From assembly GCF_029533155.1 (NCBI RefSeq), contig NZ_JAIZDB010000031.1, positions 1 to 56,000 on the forward strand: a stretch of DNA of 56,000 nucleotides, written 5' to 3'. The notes beneath the pieces are model-generated. The model was given only the letters and a program-made list of their open reading frames with translations, made no database searches and was not told the origin of the DNA. Each line of letters opens with the position of its first letter. The stretch's first letter is position 1. Below, one piece after another: positions 31,366-39,578 of the stretch. A program made the position numbers and the translations under genes. Origin of the DNA: Psychrobacillus antarcticus (lineage in GTDB: Bacteria > Bacillota > Bacilli > Bacillales_A > Planococcaceae).

Positions 31366-31847
31366 CACTCTCATTACAATTCTTTAGTCTGTTACTAATG
31401 GTCTTTAGTGGAGTATTGGTAGGGGCAATAATCGAAGGAACGCGCTTTGTAACGGGAAGTTTCCCTAGGCGTTCCTACGTTTATAAATATCGTGTGGTTC
31501 TCGAAATATTTGTATGGATCACCCTTGGACTTGGTTCTTTTTATATTCTTTTTGAAATACGCGATGGCATATGGAGAATTTATGATCCGCTTGCGCAAAT
31601 AGTAGGTATTCTTTTATACGATCAGTTATTTCAACCAGTGTTTCGTCTAATGGGTAGAATTTTTTTGCGTTTGATCATCCAACCAATTTGGTGGATAATT
31701 TACTTCATTTGGATAGTAGTTAATAAAATTATTCACCTAATCTGGATGCTTATCTCATTCATCTTGAAACCATTTCGTTTATTCTTTCAAAAAACATGGC
31801 ATTTGGCACTTCAGAAAAAGCCGAGCTTGCGTTATAATAAAAAGTAA
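31362..31847 (+). CDS. yabQ: Spore cortex biosynthesis protein YabQ
   Basis: A 161-residue integral membrane protein with hydrophobic segments at ~4-28, ~45-70, ~70-85 and ~100-135 and a basic C-terminus. Homologues localise to the forespore membranes and are required for cortex formation. The start ATG overlaps the yabP stop (ATGA), so translation is coupled. divIC follows after 36 bases. Confidence 0.92.
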   Translation: MTLSLQFFSLLLMVFSGVLVGAIIEGTRFVTGSFPRRSYVYKYRVVLEIFVWITLGLGSFYILFEIRDGIWRIYDPLAQIVGILLYDQLFQPVFRLMGRIFLRLIIQPIWWIIYFIWIVVNKIIHLIWMLISFILKPFRLFFQKTWHLALQKKPSLRYNKK

Positions 31848-31883
31848 ACTAAAAAAACGAAATAGTTTGATAGGAGAGGCGAA

Positions 31884-32279
31884 ATGGGAGAGAAGCAAAG
31901 AAACATACCTGCACGGAAACAAATTGCATCGATTAATACTGACTATGTTCGCTCTATCGAACGCCAAGAAAGTCGAAACAAAGCCAAAAAAGTTCGTTTA
32001 GCAAGACGATTAGTTTTCTTTACAATTATGTCTGTTGCTCTAGTCGGGTTTTTAGTATCTACATTACTGAACAGTAAAAGTGCATATGAAGAAAAACAAT
32101 TACAAAAAGAACAAGTGGCTCAAGAGTTGGAACAAGTGAAGGAAGAGCAAGAAATGCTTAAAGTGCAAATTTCAAAGCTGAACGACGATGAGTACATTGG
32201 CAAACTACTAAGAAAACAATATTTCCTTTCCGAAGAGGGTGAAATTATATTTACTTTACCCGGAAAAGAGGAAAAATAA
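31884..32279 (+). CDS. divIC: Cell division protein DivIC
   Basis: A bitopic divisome component that works with FtsL and DivIB. The 131-residue protein has a basic cytoplasmic N-terminus (1-48), one membrane helix (~49-66, LVFFTIMSVALVGFLVST), a coiled coil (~70-108, EEKQLQKEQVAQELEQVK) and a short extracytoplasmic end. AGGAGAGG precedes the ATG. Confidence 0.95.
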   Translation: MGEKQRNIPARKQIASINTDYVRSIERQESRNKAKKVRLARRLVFFTIMSVALVGFLVSTLLNSKSAYEEKQLQKEQVAQELEQVKEEQEMLKVQISKLNDDEYIGKLLRKQYFLSEEGEIIFTLPGKEEK

Positions 32280-32295
32280 TTAAAAAAAACTAAAA

Positions 32296-32330
32296 GCAAA
32301 AGAGTAGTCTTATTGACACTCTTTTTTTGT
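32296..32330 (+). terminator. Probable terminator after divIC
   Basis: AAAAGAGT and GTC pair with GAC and ACTCTTTT (one bulge), followed by TTTTTG. Its right arm contains the TTGACA of the next promoter. Confidence 0.6.
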
Positions 32331-32340
32331 TAGCTATAAT
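32313..32340 (+). promoter_or_regulatory. SigA promoter of yabR, overlapping a terminator
   Basis: TTGACA (32313-32318), 16 bp, TATAAT (32335-32340): both hexamers are perfect. The -35 is within the 3' arm of the divIC terminator, so the two signals share bases. Confidence 0.75.
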
Positions 32341-32416
32341 AAGGATAAGGATTTGAATGAAAAATCATACAAATTCTAAAAGAGTCGCTATAATTTTAAG
32401 GAGGAGCATTTTTTTT

Positions 32417-32851
32417 ATGTCAATTGAAGTAGGCAGCAAGGTACAAGGTAAAGTAACAGGAATCACAAATTTTGGAGCATTCGTCGAACTACCAGGAGGC
32501 TCAACAGGTCTTGTTCACATAAGCGAAGTTGCGGACAATTATGTGAAAGATATTAATGAGCATTTAAAAGTTGGAGACATTGTCGAAGTTAAAGTGATGA
32601 ATGTTGAAGCGGATGGCAAAATCGGATTATCAATTCGTAAAGCGAAGCCTCAAGCGGAAAGACCAGAGAGACCAGAACGTCCTCAGCGTCCACGTGGCGG
32701 CAATAATCGCCCAAATGATCGCGATCGTCCTATGAAAGAGAATTTTGAGCAAAAAATGACTAGATTCTTGAAGGATAGCGAAGATCGTTTGTCTACGTTA
32801 AAGCGTGCAACTGAATCTAAGCGTGGTGGCAGAGGCGCTAAAAGAGGATAA
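32417..32851 (+). CDS. yabR: S1 RNA-binding domain protein YabR
   Basis: A 144-residue protein with an N-terminal S1 domain (~4-74, GSKVQGKVTGITNFGAFVEL, GLVHISEVAD) and a low-complexity RPERPQRPRGG-type tail rich in Arg, Pro and Gly. Related to GSP13 (YugI). It probably binds RNA or the ribosome; the target is unknown. ATG 32417 follows AAGGAGGAG by 10 bases; an in-frame upstream ATG at 32357 is rejected. Confidence 0.92.
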   Translation: MSIEVGSKVQGKVTGITNFGAFVELPGGSTGLVHISEVADNYVKDINEHLKVGDIVEVKVMNVEADGKIGLSIRKAKPQAERPERPERPQRPRGGNNRPNDRDRPMKENFEQKMTRFLKDSEDRLSTLKRATESKRGGRGAKRG

Positions 32852-32891
32852 TTTGCTGTCTGTTTTACGATAGAAAAAATGTCATATAGAT

Positions 32892-32929
32892 AAAAAGGTG
32901 TTAGTCTTTGCTAACACCTTTTTTTTGTA
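32892..32929 (+). terminator. Terminator after yabR
   Basis: AAAAGGTGTTAG pairs with CTAACACCTTTT around TCTTTG, followed by TTTTG. Confidence 0.88.
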
Positions 32930-33023
32930 CCTAAAATATGAGAAAAAGCATATCCTTAAATAAGGAAAACTAATTTTCATAATAATTCATAGGTATGTTT
33001 CGAACTTTCGAGGAGGTTTTTAG

Positions 33024-34229
33024 GTGGATGCAATGGATGTGCTAACGAATATAGAACATGTAAAAGCATATTATCAACCGATTTTTAGTGCGGATGAACA
33101 TATAGTGGTTGCTTATGAAGTTATAGGGAAGCTTGGAAATGGAGAAAAGCTCATCAACTTAAACTCTTTTGCATATGATGAGGATATTCCAGTAGAGTAT
33201 CGATTAGAATTTGAGCATAAGATTCTTGGCTTAGCCCTCTCAGAATTAACGGAAAAGGCAAAAAACTATGATATATACTTACCATGTAACGCAAATTTAC
33301 TCATACTAGATTATGGGGAGAGTTACTTCGATATTATTAATGAATATGTTCCAGAAGATTCGCTTTCACGAATTGTACTAGTCCTGTCGGAACATGATTT
33401 TAAAGGCGATTTTAGCCAACTTAGTAATATACTCAGATATTACCGAACATACGGGTTGAAAATAGCCATAAATCAAGTGGGTTCAGAAAGCCATTTAGAT
33501 TATATAAAAATGTTGTCGCCAAATATATTAAAAGTAAATATAGAAAAACTCAACTATGAGTCGTGGAGTGCACAAAATGATTTATTTACATCCCTAGGCT
33601 CGTTGGCACGTAGAATAGGGGCCAACTTGTTATTTGAGGGAATTGATAGTGTTCACCAACTTCAATTTGCTTGGAAGAATGGTGGAAGATATTATCAAGG
33701 GAAGTATTTAGCAGATGCTCAAACAGGTACAATTTCAAGAGATTCATTAAAAGATCATTTCAAGGAAAAGTGCCAGCAATTTATTACGACAGAAAAGCGG
33801 TTACTGGAAGAGAAATACATTCAATTGAAAAACCTGCAGATTATGTTAGAAAAGGCGATTAGGCATATAAATCCAACTAGTGATAGTGTCGAGCAATTAT
33901 TACTACTTGCAGAAGAGTTAGAGGATTGTTCATTTCGTATATATATTTGTGATGAAGATGGATTCCAATTATCTCCTAATATTATGCGTGTCGACAAAAA
34001 ATGGGATGTGCAAGAAGATGCGGTCAATAAAAACTGGAGTTGGCGTCCGTATTTTTTAAAAACAATTATCAAAATGCGTAATGACCAAAGTGGAGAGTTT
34101 TCCGATATGTATAGCGACATTGTTACGGGAGAAATGATGCGCACATTCTCCATTCCGCTAAATGATAACGAATATTTGTTTATTGATATATCTTATGAAT
34201 ATTTGTTTAGACATAATATTTTTAGGTGA
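33024..34229 (+). CDS. ykuI: Degenerate EAL-domain protein, YkuI-like
   Basis: A 401-residue orthologue of B. subtilis YkuI: EAL domain (~10-240) plus a C-terminal PAS/Cache-like domain (~270-400). YkuI binds c-di-GMP but is poor or inactive as a phosphodiesterase. Here the EAL signature is EVI (32-34), the metal-binding DD(F)G motif is NQVG (Asn150, Gln151), while the later Glu205 (FEGID) remains. So it is probably a c-di-GMP receptor or pseudoenzyme. GTG start 7 bases after AGGAGG gives MDAMDVLTNIEHV, like YkuI. In B. subtilis ykuI is far from this locus. Confidence 0.87.
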   Translation: MDAMDVLTNIEHVKAYYQPIFSADEHIVVAYEVIGKLGNGEKLINLNSFAYDEDIPVEYRLEFEHKILGLALSELTEKAKNYDIYLPCNANLLILDYGESYFDIINEYVPEDSLSRIVLVLSEHDFKGDFSQLSNILRYYRTYGLKIAINQVGSESHLDYIKMLSPNILKVNIEKLNYESWSAQNDLFTSLGSLARRIGANLLFEGIDSVHQLQFAWKNGGRYYQGKYLADAQTGTISRDSLKDHFKEKCQQFITTEKRLLEEKYIQLKNLQIMLEKAIRHINPTSDSVEQLLLLAEELEDCSFRIYICDEDGFQLSPNIMRVDKKWDVQEDAVNKNWSWRPYFLKTIIKMRNDQSGEFSDMYSDIVTGEMMRTFSIPLNDNEYLFIDISYEYLFRHNIFR

Positions 34230-34260
34230 AATATATAAGTAAATGGAGGGTTAATTAGTG

Positions 34261-34392
34261 ATGAAAAAGGAACTATTTAAAGCATATGAGCAAAAGCCGC
34301 AGCCTTTGCTCATGAACAAACATCTAAAGAAACTCTCTTTTTTCAAAAAAATAACGTCCACATATTATCCAAAAGCTTCACCAAAAGAATGA
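34261..34392 (+). CDS. Candidate small protein (43 aa) downstream of ykuI
   Basis: Not recognised. A short open frame begins MKKELFKAYEQKPQ, is basic with Lys clusters, and ends TYYPKASPKE. It has a strong ribosome site (GGAGGG, 10 bases before the ATG; an adjacent GTG at 34258 is also possible) and begins 31 bases after the ykuI stop. It stops 26 bases before the long repeat begins, so it may be a truncated remnant. No membrane helix or known motif. Expression evidence is needed to believe it. Confidence 0.4.
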   Translation: MKKELFKAYEQKPQPLLMNKHLKKLSFFKKITSTYYPKASPKE

Positions 34393-34417
34393 AATAGATT
34401 GGGTCAAAGTTTTCCTC

Positions 34418-35167
34418 AAAAGATAAGAAAGTATATAAAAATACAGCATGCACACCAGTTTTACATGGCTTTTAAGAATGATTAATACTACTGATTTCCG
34501 TTTCAGCGGACCCTTTACGTGGGCACGGCTTCAATCTCCTCGGGCCAACAGGATGTTGGTCACGAAGGCGTTGCGATCGCGAGGTGGTGTTCTTAGCCTT
34601 TGTCCCTTTCAAATGTTCCTGCGGGGCTTTCAGCTCGTGATGTTCCCACAGGAGTCGCCACTTTCACTCCAATCAATTAAATGAGTAGTACTAAACTAGG
34701 GGATATTGCATAGACTCTCGCTTAGATTATAATAGCAGCCAGATTTAATATAGTGAAAAACCGTCTGAAGCATTAGGGATACTATTCTGGAAAGAAGGAT
34801 GTAGAAAGTAGATATCCTTTTATACCAGAGGAAATAAAGAGAAATAGTTAGTGTTCACTAAATAAAGAAGCGAAATAGCGAACGAAATTGCATCTTCGGG
34901 AGCTACTTCTCTATATAGGAATTTTGCTTTTCTCTAGTTACCCCAAAAATGAACTAACCCATTTCTAAAAGTTGTAGAAGGGCATCGTAAAGGTTAATAG
35001 CCATAAGATTACCGAGAAAAAAGATGCTGGTCGTGACTTCAGTCACGACCGGCATCTTTAAAAAATCAAACGGTATTAATATAGCAATAAGTCTGTCCAA
35101 AGCCCTTCGAAAACAGTAGAAATAGGTTTAGACCCTAAAGGACTGGGCGTATTTTGCCTGGTTTTCC
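34418..35167 (+). repeat. Long dispersed repeat, copy B
   Basis: About 750 bp, aligned to copy A (461-1249) in the same orientation. It has GTGGGCACGGCTTCA and CTGCGGGGCTTTCAGCTCGT-type GC-rich segments (34516-34640), the AAGAAGCGAAATAGCGAACG block, the hairpin at 35020-35059, the tail and the terminator-like end. Small indels and ~15-25% differences by eye suggest old copies. Same class of element as A; short copies C and D share only its 3' part. Confidence 0.85.
35020..35059 (+). repeat. Hairpin module of repeat copy B
   Basis: AAAGATGCTGGTCGTGAC, loop TTCA, then GTCACGACCGGCATCTTT. It differs from copy A by one base in the right arm, which keeps pairing as T-G wobble. Confidence 0.82.
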
Positions 35168-35233
35168 TCATTGGAGACTATTTTCGCTCAGTAATGCTCT
35201 TTAAGTATTTCGCTTAATTTGACAATTCAAGAC

Positions 35234-35274
35234 ATAAAAAAGCAGTTCCTAGGATTATTAGGAACTGCTTTTTC
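35234..35274 (-). terminator. Terminator of the tRNA pair
   Basis: AAAAAGCAGTTCCTA pairs with TAGGAACTGCTTTTT around a short loop. It lies directly downstream of the minus-strand tRNA genes; the symmetric stem could also stop + strand transcripts. Confidence 0.85.
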
Positions 35275-35279
35275 TGTGA

Positions 35280-35351
35280 TGACCCCTACGGGATTCGAAC
35301 CCGTGTTACCGCCGTGAAAGGGCGGTGTCTTAACCGCTTGACCAAGGGGCC
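35280..35351 (-). tRNA. tRNA-Glu (TTC)
   Basis: The 72-base reverse complement folds as a tRNA: acceptor GGCCCCT with AGGGGTC, anticodon loop centred on TTC (CCTTTCACG), and the T-loop GGTTCGAATCC. Identity Glu follows from the anticodon. CCA is not encoded. It is second in a two-gene unit behind tRNA-Met. Confidence 0.93.
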
Positions 35352-35359
35352 GTAAAATA

Positions 35360-35433
35360 TGGCGGCCGAGGGGATCGAACCCCCGACCTCACGGGTATGA
35401 ACCGTACGCTCTAGCCAGCTGAGCTAGGCCGCC
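35360..35433 (-). tRNA. tRNA-Met (CAT), elongator-type
   Basis: The 74-base reverse complement has acceptor GGCGGCC paired with GGCCGCC, anticodon loop GTTCATACC (CAT) and T-loop GGTTCGATCC. The 5' G-C base pair and lack of the three G-C run in the anticodon stem favour elongator Met over initiator; an Ile(k2CAU) tRNA cannot be fully excluded. A Met-Glu tRNA pair sits at the same locus in B. subtilis (trnSL). Confidence 0.88.
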
Positions 35434-35453
35434 GTTTTTAACGAACAAATTAT

Positions 35454-35482
35454 ATATTACAAGCGTTTTGCCAAAGTGTCAA
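35454..35482 (-). promoter_or_regulatory. SigA promoter of the tRNA-Met/tRNA-Glu unit
   Basis: On the minus strand TTGACA (35482-35477), 17 bp, TAATAT (35459-35454), about 20 bases before tRNA-Met. A near TATAAT lies just downstream (35454-35449). Confidence 0.7.
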
Positions 35483-35562
35483 TGCTTCTTTAAGGGAATT
35501 TTAAAAAGATTAATAGAAAGTTTGTTGGCAAAATTCGCGCTATTTAGTTTATTAGCTGATGA

Positions 35563-35629
35563 AGTCGAAAAGTTATTTTAAGTACATGTCAGAAACAGAC
35601 ATACTTTTTGTAGTGATACTAGGTATACT
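35563..35629 (+). promoter_or_regulatory. Candidate Spo0A-activated promoter of spoIIE
   Basis: A TATACT -10 (35624-35629) has CAGACA (35596-35601) 22 bp upstream and AGTCGAA (35563-35569, one mismatch to the 0A box TGTCGAA) about 70 bp before the predicted start. This architecture, a -35 too far from the -10 and an upstream 0A box, resembles B. subtilis spoIIE. No good -35 exists at 17 bp. Confidence 0.45.
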
Positions 35630-35660
35630 TCCATCAATAGTTGAATAGGAGGTATTCGCT

Positions 35661-38036
35661 TTGAAGACGATTTATGAACAGGAACAAAAACGCAGTTTAT
35701 CGTTGAGAAAGATCACGGAGGGTTTGAAAGCCAGAAGAATTACTCTTTTCTTTTCATTCATTTTTCTACTACTTTCATTTTTTCTAGCACAGGTTGTATT
35801 GTTCGAGGCCTCAGTTCCGTTTTTTCTTCCTCTTTGGGCACTAGTAAATCTAAGGTTTCAACGCTATGTACCTTGGACAATAGTAGGTGCTATTTTAGGT
35901 AGCTTTACGCTAGGGTTTGGACAAGTCATTATTCATGCATTACAGGCATTATTATTTCCATTTTATCAGAATAGATTTATTAATAAAATTCCTTTACCTA
36001 TATTTGTACTGATAGACGTTGTATTTATACAGATTGTATGGCAGTTTGTTTCGTATGGCGGGGAGATTCCACTTACTATATGGCTAGCCGTTGGATATGA
36101 AGGCGTATTAAGTTTGTTTATGACTATATTTTTGTTTCAGTTATTCCTCCCATTTCCGGACTTATTGCATAAAAGGTGGACGGGAGAAAGAATGGGGGCT
36201 GCGTTGCTTATAGGAGCGCTCGTGTTAACGGGAATGTCTTCGTATATATTTGGGTATGTTTCGATTCCGCTTATGGCCGCTCATCTCGTAATCGCCGTAT
36301 CAGCAGCTATTGGTGGTGTCCAACTTGCCACGGTGGTCGCCGTACTATCTGGAACAATATTAAGTATTTCTAAACTTAGCTTTAGCGGAATGATTGCAGT
36401 ATACGCAGTAACTGGCTTCTTGGCCGGACTTCATAAGCCTTTTGGGAGGCTGTGGCAAGCCTTTAGTATGCTAGGGGCGACTTTTTTCTTTATTTTATAT
36501 GATCGCAGCTTACCATTAGACTCTGTTTATATTGGGTCACTAGTTGTTGCTTCCTTATTATTTTTTATGGTTCCCTCTGCGTGGATTAAGCAATTGAAGG
36601 ATCAGTTATACCCTGATACAACAAGCGTTCTGTTAAGAAGACAAAAGTGGATGACGGAAAAAGTAAATCATCAGCTCCAAGAGTTTCAGCATTTTGTCGA
36701 TTTTATCACACGGTTTATATCCGAGAGATTTGATTCGAAAGCATTGAGAAAAGACGAAAAAACAGAGCCGCTACCTATTTGTCGTTCATGTTTTCAATAT
36801 GAAAAGTGTTGGGGAGAGAAATCCAATGGGATGCCTGTATTGATAAAAGAGTGGGAGGAACAGCCTAGAAAATCCAGAATGCAAACAGAAAATAGAATTC
36901 AGTATAAATGCGTAAAACCAGTTCAAGTGATGCATGAGCTGAAGGGAAAAGAAGCTAAACAGCAGCTTACGTATGAATTGCAGCATGGGAAAAAGATGTT
37001 TGCACTCAAACTGAAAGATATGGGTAATCATATGAGCGGATTAATGAGTAATTTAGAAAATAATATAACTATGTACTCTTCTCATGAAGAAGTGATTAGA
37101 CAAAAATTCCAACAAGCCAATATACCTTTCTTTCAAATAGATGTATTGAATATAGAGATTGGACAAATGGAGATTGTTTGTTGTTTACCTATTGAAGCAA
37201 GAGCAAAGATGGTAGGAGAACGTTTAATAGTTCCGCTTATGTACGAACTTTGGAATGAGCCATTTGAAATCTCTGTGATGAAAGAAATCGATCATCCTTA
37301 TGAACATATTCAACTAACTTTTAAATCCTCCGTTCGCTTTCACATTAAGCATGACGTGTATACATCATCTAGTAGAAATACAATCTATTCGGGTGATGCT
37401 CATGCAGTGTTCCCATTACACCCGGGTTTGATGGCAGTTATCTTATCGGATGGAATGGGGAATGATGTAGAGGCGCACCGAGAAAGCCGACGTGTCATGC
37501 AGTTCATGAGGGAATGTTTAAATAAAAAAATGGATCCAGAAACTACAATGCATACACTGCATTACATGATGAGCCTTCAAAATGACAATGACAGCTATGC
37601 AACAGTAGACCTAGCTTTAATAGATTTGCAAAAAGGCGAGTTATGGTCTTGGAAGGCAGGAAGTATGTCGACATATCTAATACGTGGGAATGAAATGAGA
37701 AAAATAGAAAGTAAACATGTCCCATTTGGTTTCTTGCCTACCTTCTCCATTGAAGCGAGAAAAATGGACCTCAAAGACGGTGATGTATTGGTCATGTTAT
37801 CAGACGGTGTATTCTCAAGTAATACAACTGTCGAAAAGCAGGAGCAGTATTATCAAAAAATATTACAGGACCCAACAATGAATGCAGAGCGTTTTGTGAA
37901 AAAGTTAGAAGAGACATACTCACTACCGGGAGATGATCGAACCGTTATTTTCATGCAAATAGAGCATGTAGTACCAGAATGGTCCCTCTTCACACCACGC
38001 CAAACAGCCAAACACCAAGAAAAAATGGTACACTAA
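35661..38036 (+). CDS. spoIIE: Stage II sporulation protein E (SpoIIE) phosphatase
   Basis: Membrane-bound PP2C phosphatase that dephosphorylates SpoIIAA to activate SigF and helps form the polar septum. The 791-residue protein has about ten membrane segments (residues ~30-310), a middle regulatory/FtsZ-interacting region (~320-570) with Cys residues (CRSCFQYEKCW), and a C-terminal PP2C domain with ILSDGMGNDVEAHRESRR (~593) and VMLSDGVFSSN. A TTG start follows AGGAGG by 8 bases. It is slightly shorter than B. subtilis SpoIIE (~827). Confidence 0.95.
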   Translation: MKTIYEQEQKRSLSLRKITEGLKARRITLFFSFIFLLLSFFLAQVVLFEASVPFFLPLWALVNLRFQRYVPWTIVGAILGSFTLGFGQVIIHALQALLFPFYQNRFINKIPLPIFVLIDVVFIQIVWQFVSYGGEIPLTIWLAVGYEGVLSLFMTIFLFQLFLPFPDLLHKRWTGERMGAALLIGALVLTGMSSYIFGYVSIPLMAAHLVIAVSAAIGGVQLATVVAVLSGTILSISKLSFSGMIAVYAVTGFLAGLHKPFGRLWQAFSMLGATFFFILYDRSLPLDSVYIGSLVVASLLFFMVPSAWIKQLKDQLYPDTTSVLLRRQKWMTEKVNHQLQEFQHFVDFITRFISERFDSKALRKDEKTEPLPICRSCFQYEKCWGEKSNGMPVLIKEWEEQPRKSRMQTENRIQYKCVKPVQVMHELKGKEAKQQLTYELQHGKKMFALKLKDMGNHMSGLMSNLENNITMYSSHEEVIRQKFQQANIPFFQIDVLNIEIGQMEIVCCLPIEARAKMVGERLIVPLMYELWNEPFEISVMKEIDHPYEHIQLTFKSSVRFHIKHDVYTSSSRNTIYSGDAHAVFPLHPGLMAVILSDGMGNDVEAHRESRRVMQFMRECLNKKMDPETTMHTLHYMMSLQNDNDSYATVDLALIDLQKGELWSWKAGSMSTYLIRGNEMRKIESKHVPFGFLPTFSIEARKMDLKDGDVLVMLSDGVFSSNTTVEKQEQYYQKILQDPTMNAERFVKKLEETYSLPGDDRTVIFMQIEHVVPEWSLFTPRQTAKHQEKMVH

Positions 38037-38098
38037 TAGAAATGCGGCTGGCACCCGGAGTCTGGACAGAGAAGAAAAGTGGTACGTATGCACAAAGT

Positions 38099-38135
38099 AA
38101 CTGTCCGTTGAAGTCTTAGGACTCCGCGGACAGTT
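38099..38135 (+). terminator. Hairpin between spoIIE and tilS
   Basis: AACTGTCCG pairs with CGGACAGTT, with an inner AGTC/GACT stem. There is no clear T-run after it, so it may be a weak terminator or another structured element. The B. subtilis genes yabS and yabT that lie here are absent; the whole gap is 132 bp. Confidence 0.5.
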
Positions 38136-38168
38136 TACTACTAGAATGATCAATCATAGAGGTGGAAA

Positions 38169-39560
38169 ATGCATCCTTTTATTTTAAAAGTAAAGAAATA
38201 TATAGATAAGCATCAGTTGATTCAAAGTGGAGATCGTCTACTACTAGCTTGTTCTGGGGGAGCAGATTCTGTCGCTGCGGTACTTACCTTTCACGAACTC
38301 AAAGAATTATATAACTTGCAGCTAGGGATTGTTCACACAGACCATCAGCTTCGCGGAGAAGAGTCGGTAGAAGATATGCACTTCGTTGAACAATTGGCCG
38401 ATAGGTTAGACATTCCTTTTTATGGAACTACACTTGAAGTCCCTTCTAGAGTGGCAGCAGAGGGTGGAAATGTTCAGGTGATCTGCCGTGAAGAACGTTA
38501 CGCTTACTTTGATATTGTTATGAAACAAGAGCATTTTGATAAGTTGGTACTCGGACATCATGCAGACGATCAGATAGAAACGATAGTTATGACATTGGTT
38601 AGAGGGACTTTGTCATCCTCCCTAACAGGAATACCGATAACAAGACCTTTTTCCGGGGGAAGCATCATTCGTCCGTTCTTATGTGTAACAAAGGAAGAGA
38701 TTTTGGCTTTTGTTCAGTTTCAAGAGCAATCCTTTAGACATGATCCTAGCAACGATAAACATACATATACAAGAAATCGTATGCGTCACACTGTAGTGCC
38801 TCTTCTACGCCAAGAAAATGTGCATGTGGCAGATAGTATCCAGACATTCGTAGAAAAACAACAACAAGATGATACTTTTTTACAGATGCTTGCAAAAGAA
38901 AAGTTTGACCAGGTTGTGACATTTAAAAGTAAATCGAGCTTTTTTATGGATACAAAAGAGTTTAGCGAAATTCCAGTTGCTTTACAAAGAAGAGTGATTC
39001 TAATACTATTGAGGTATATGTATGATAGCTCTAATACGCTATTAAATAATCGCTTAATCGAATCTATTTTAGGTGCTTGTAATGAGCAGGATGGTAATAT
39101 AATAATTCATTTGCCAAAAGATTTTTTCCTCATACGTCATTACAGTCAAGTTCAGTTTTCCTCTACTCCCCTTCAATCTCTACCTATTCAAAGTCAAATG
39201 ATTGATGAGGATTGTTGGATGGAAGTTGGTGCTGGTTTTTCTATATACCTGACTAGAAACTTAAACGAGCAAATCCCTTCCGATGAAAAGTGGTTTATCC
39301 AACTGGAAAATGATTCACTACCTCTTTCTATAAGACGGAAGATGGAAGGAGATCGAATACATCTAAAAGGGATGTCTACTCCAAAAAAAGTTTCCCGATT
39401 GTTTATTGATGAAAAAGTTTCGACTGAAGAACGAAGTGTTTGGCCAATACTTGTATCAGCCAAAAATGGTATAATGGCAGTAATAGGTCTTCGTTACGCG
39501 CAGCAATTTGAAAAAGAAAGAAATACACAAAATTTTGTAATATATGTAAAGAGTTTTTAA
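38169..39560 (+). CDS. tilS: tRNA(Ile)-lysidine synthetase
   Basis: Modifies C34 of the tRNA-Ile CAU anticodon to lysidine, which fixes decoding of AUA. The 463-residue protein has the N-type PP-loop LLACSGGADSVAAVL (~25-39), GHHADDQIET (~129) and a C-terminal substrate-recognition region. The ATG follows AGAGGTGG. hpt follows by 18 bases; the tilS-hpt-ftsH order is conserved. Confidence 0.96.
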   Translation: MHPFILKVKKYIDKHQLIQSGDRLLLACSGGADSVAAVLTFHELKELYNLQLGIVHTDHQLRGEESVEDMHFVEQLADRLDIPFYGTTLEVPSRVAAEGGNVQVICREERYAYFDIVMKQEHFDKLVLGHHADDQIETIVMTLVRGTLSSSLTGIPITRPFSGGSIIRPFLCVTKEEILAFVQFQEQSFRHDPSNDKHTYTRNRMRHTVVPLLRQENVHVADSIQTFVEKQQQDDTFLQMLAKEKFDQVVTFKSKSSFFMDTKEFSEIPVALQRRVILILLRYMYDSSNTLLNNRLIESILGACNEQDGNIIIHLPKDFFLIRHYSQVQFSSTPLQSLPIQSQMIDEDCWMEVGAGFSIYLTRNLNEQIPSDEKWFIQLENDSLPLSIRRKMEGDRIHLKGMSTPKKVSRLFIDEKVSTEERSVWPILVSAKNGIMAVIGLRYAQQFEKERNTQNFVIYVKSF

Positions 39561-39578
39561 GCCATAGGAGGATTCACT

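Larger units (their letters stand above)
34393..35279. other. Gene-free stretch holding long repeat copy B
   Basis: About 890 bases without a supported protein gene. It is almost filled by repeat copy B (34418-35167), then 70 bases of AT-rich sequence and the tRNA terminator. A 78-codon open frame across 34448-34684 falls inside the repeat and is not preserved in copy A, so it is not called. Confidence 0.8.

Noticed and set aside
34448-34684. A 78-codon open frame inside long repeat B
   Set aside because: It lies in the variable GC-rich part, is not kept in copy A, and has no ribosome site.
35280-35433. tRNA genes as an integration site for a mobile island
   Set aside because: No integrase, no att-like duplication of a tRNA end was seen; the adjacent long repeat lies at the terminator side without overlapping the tRNA.
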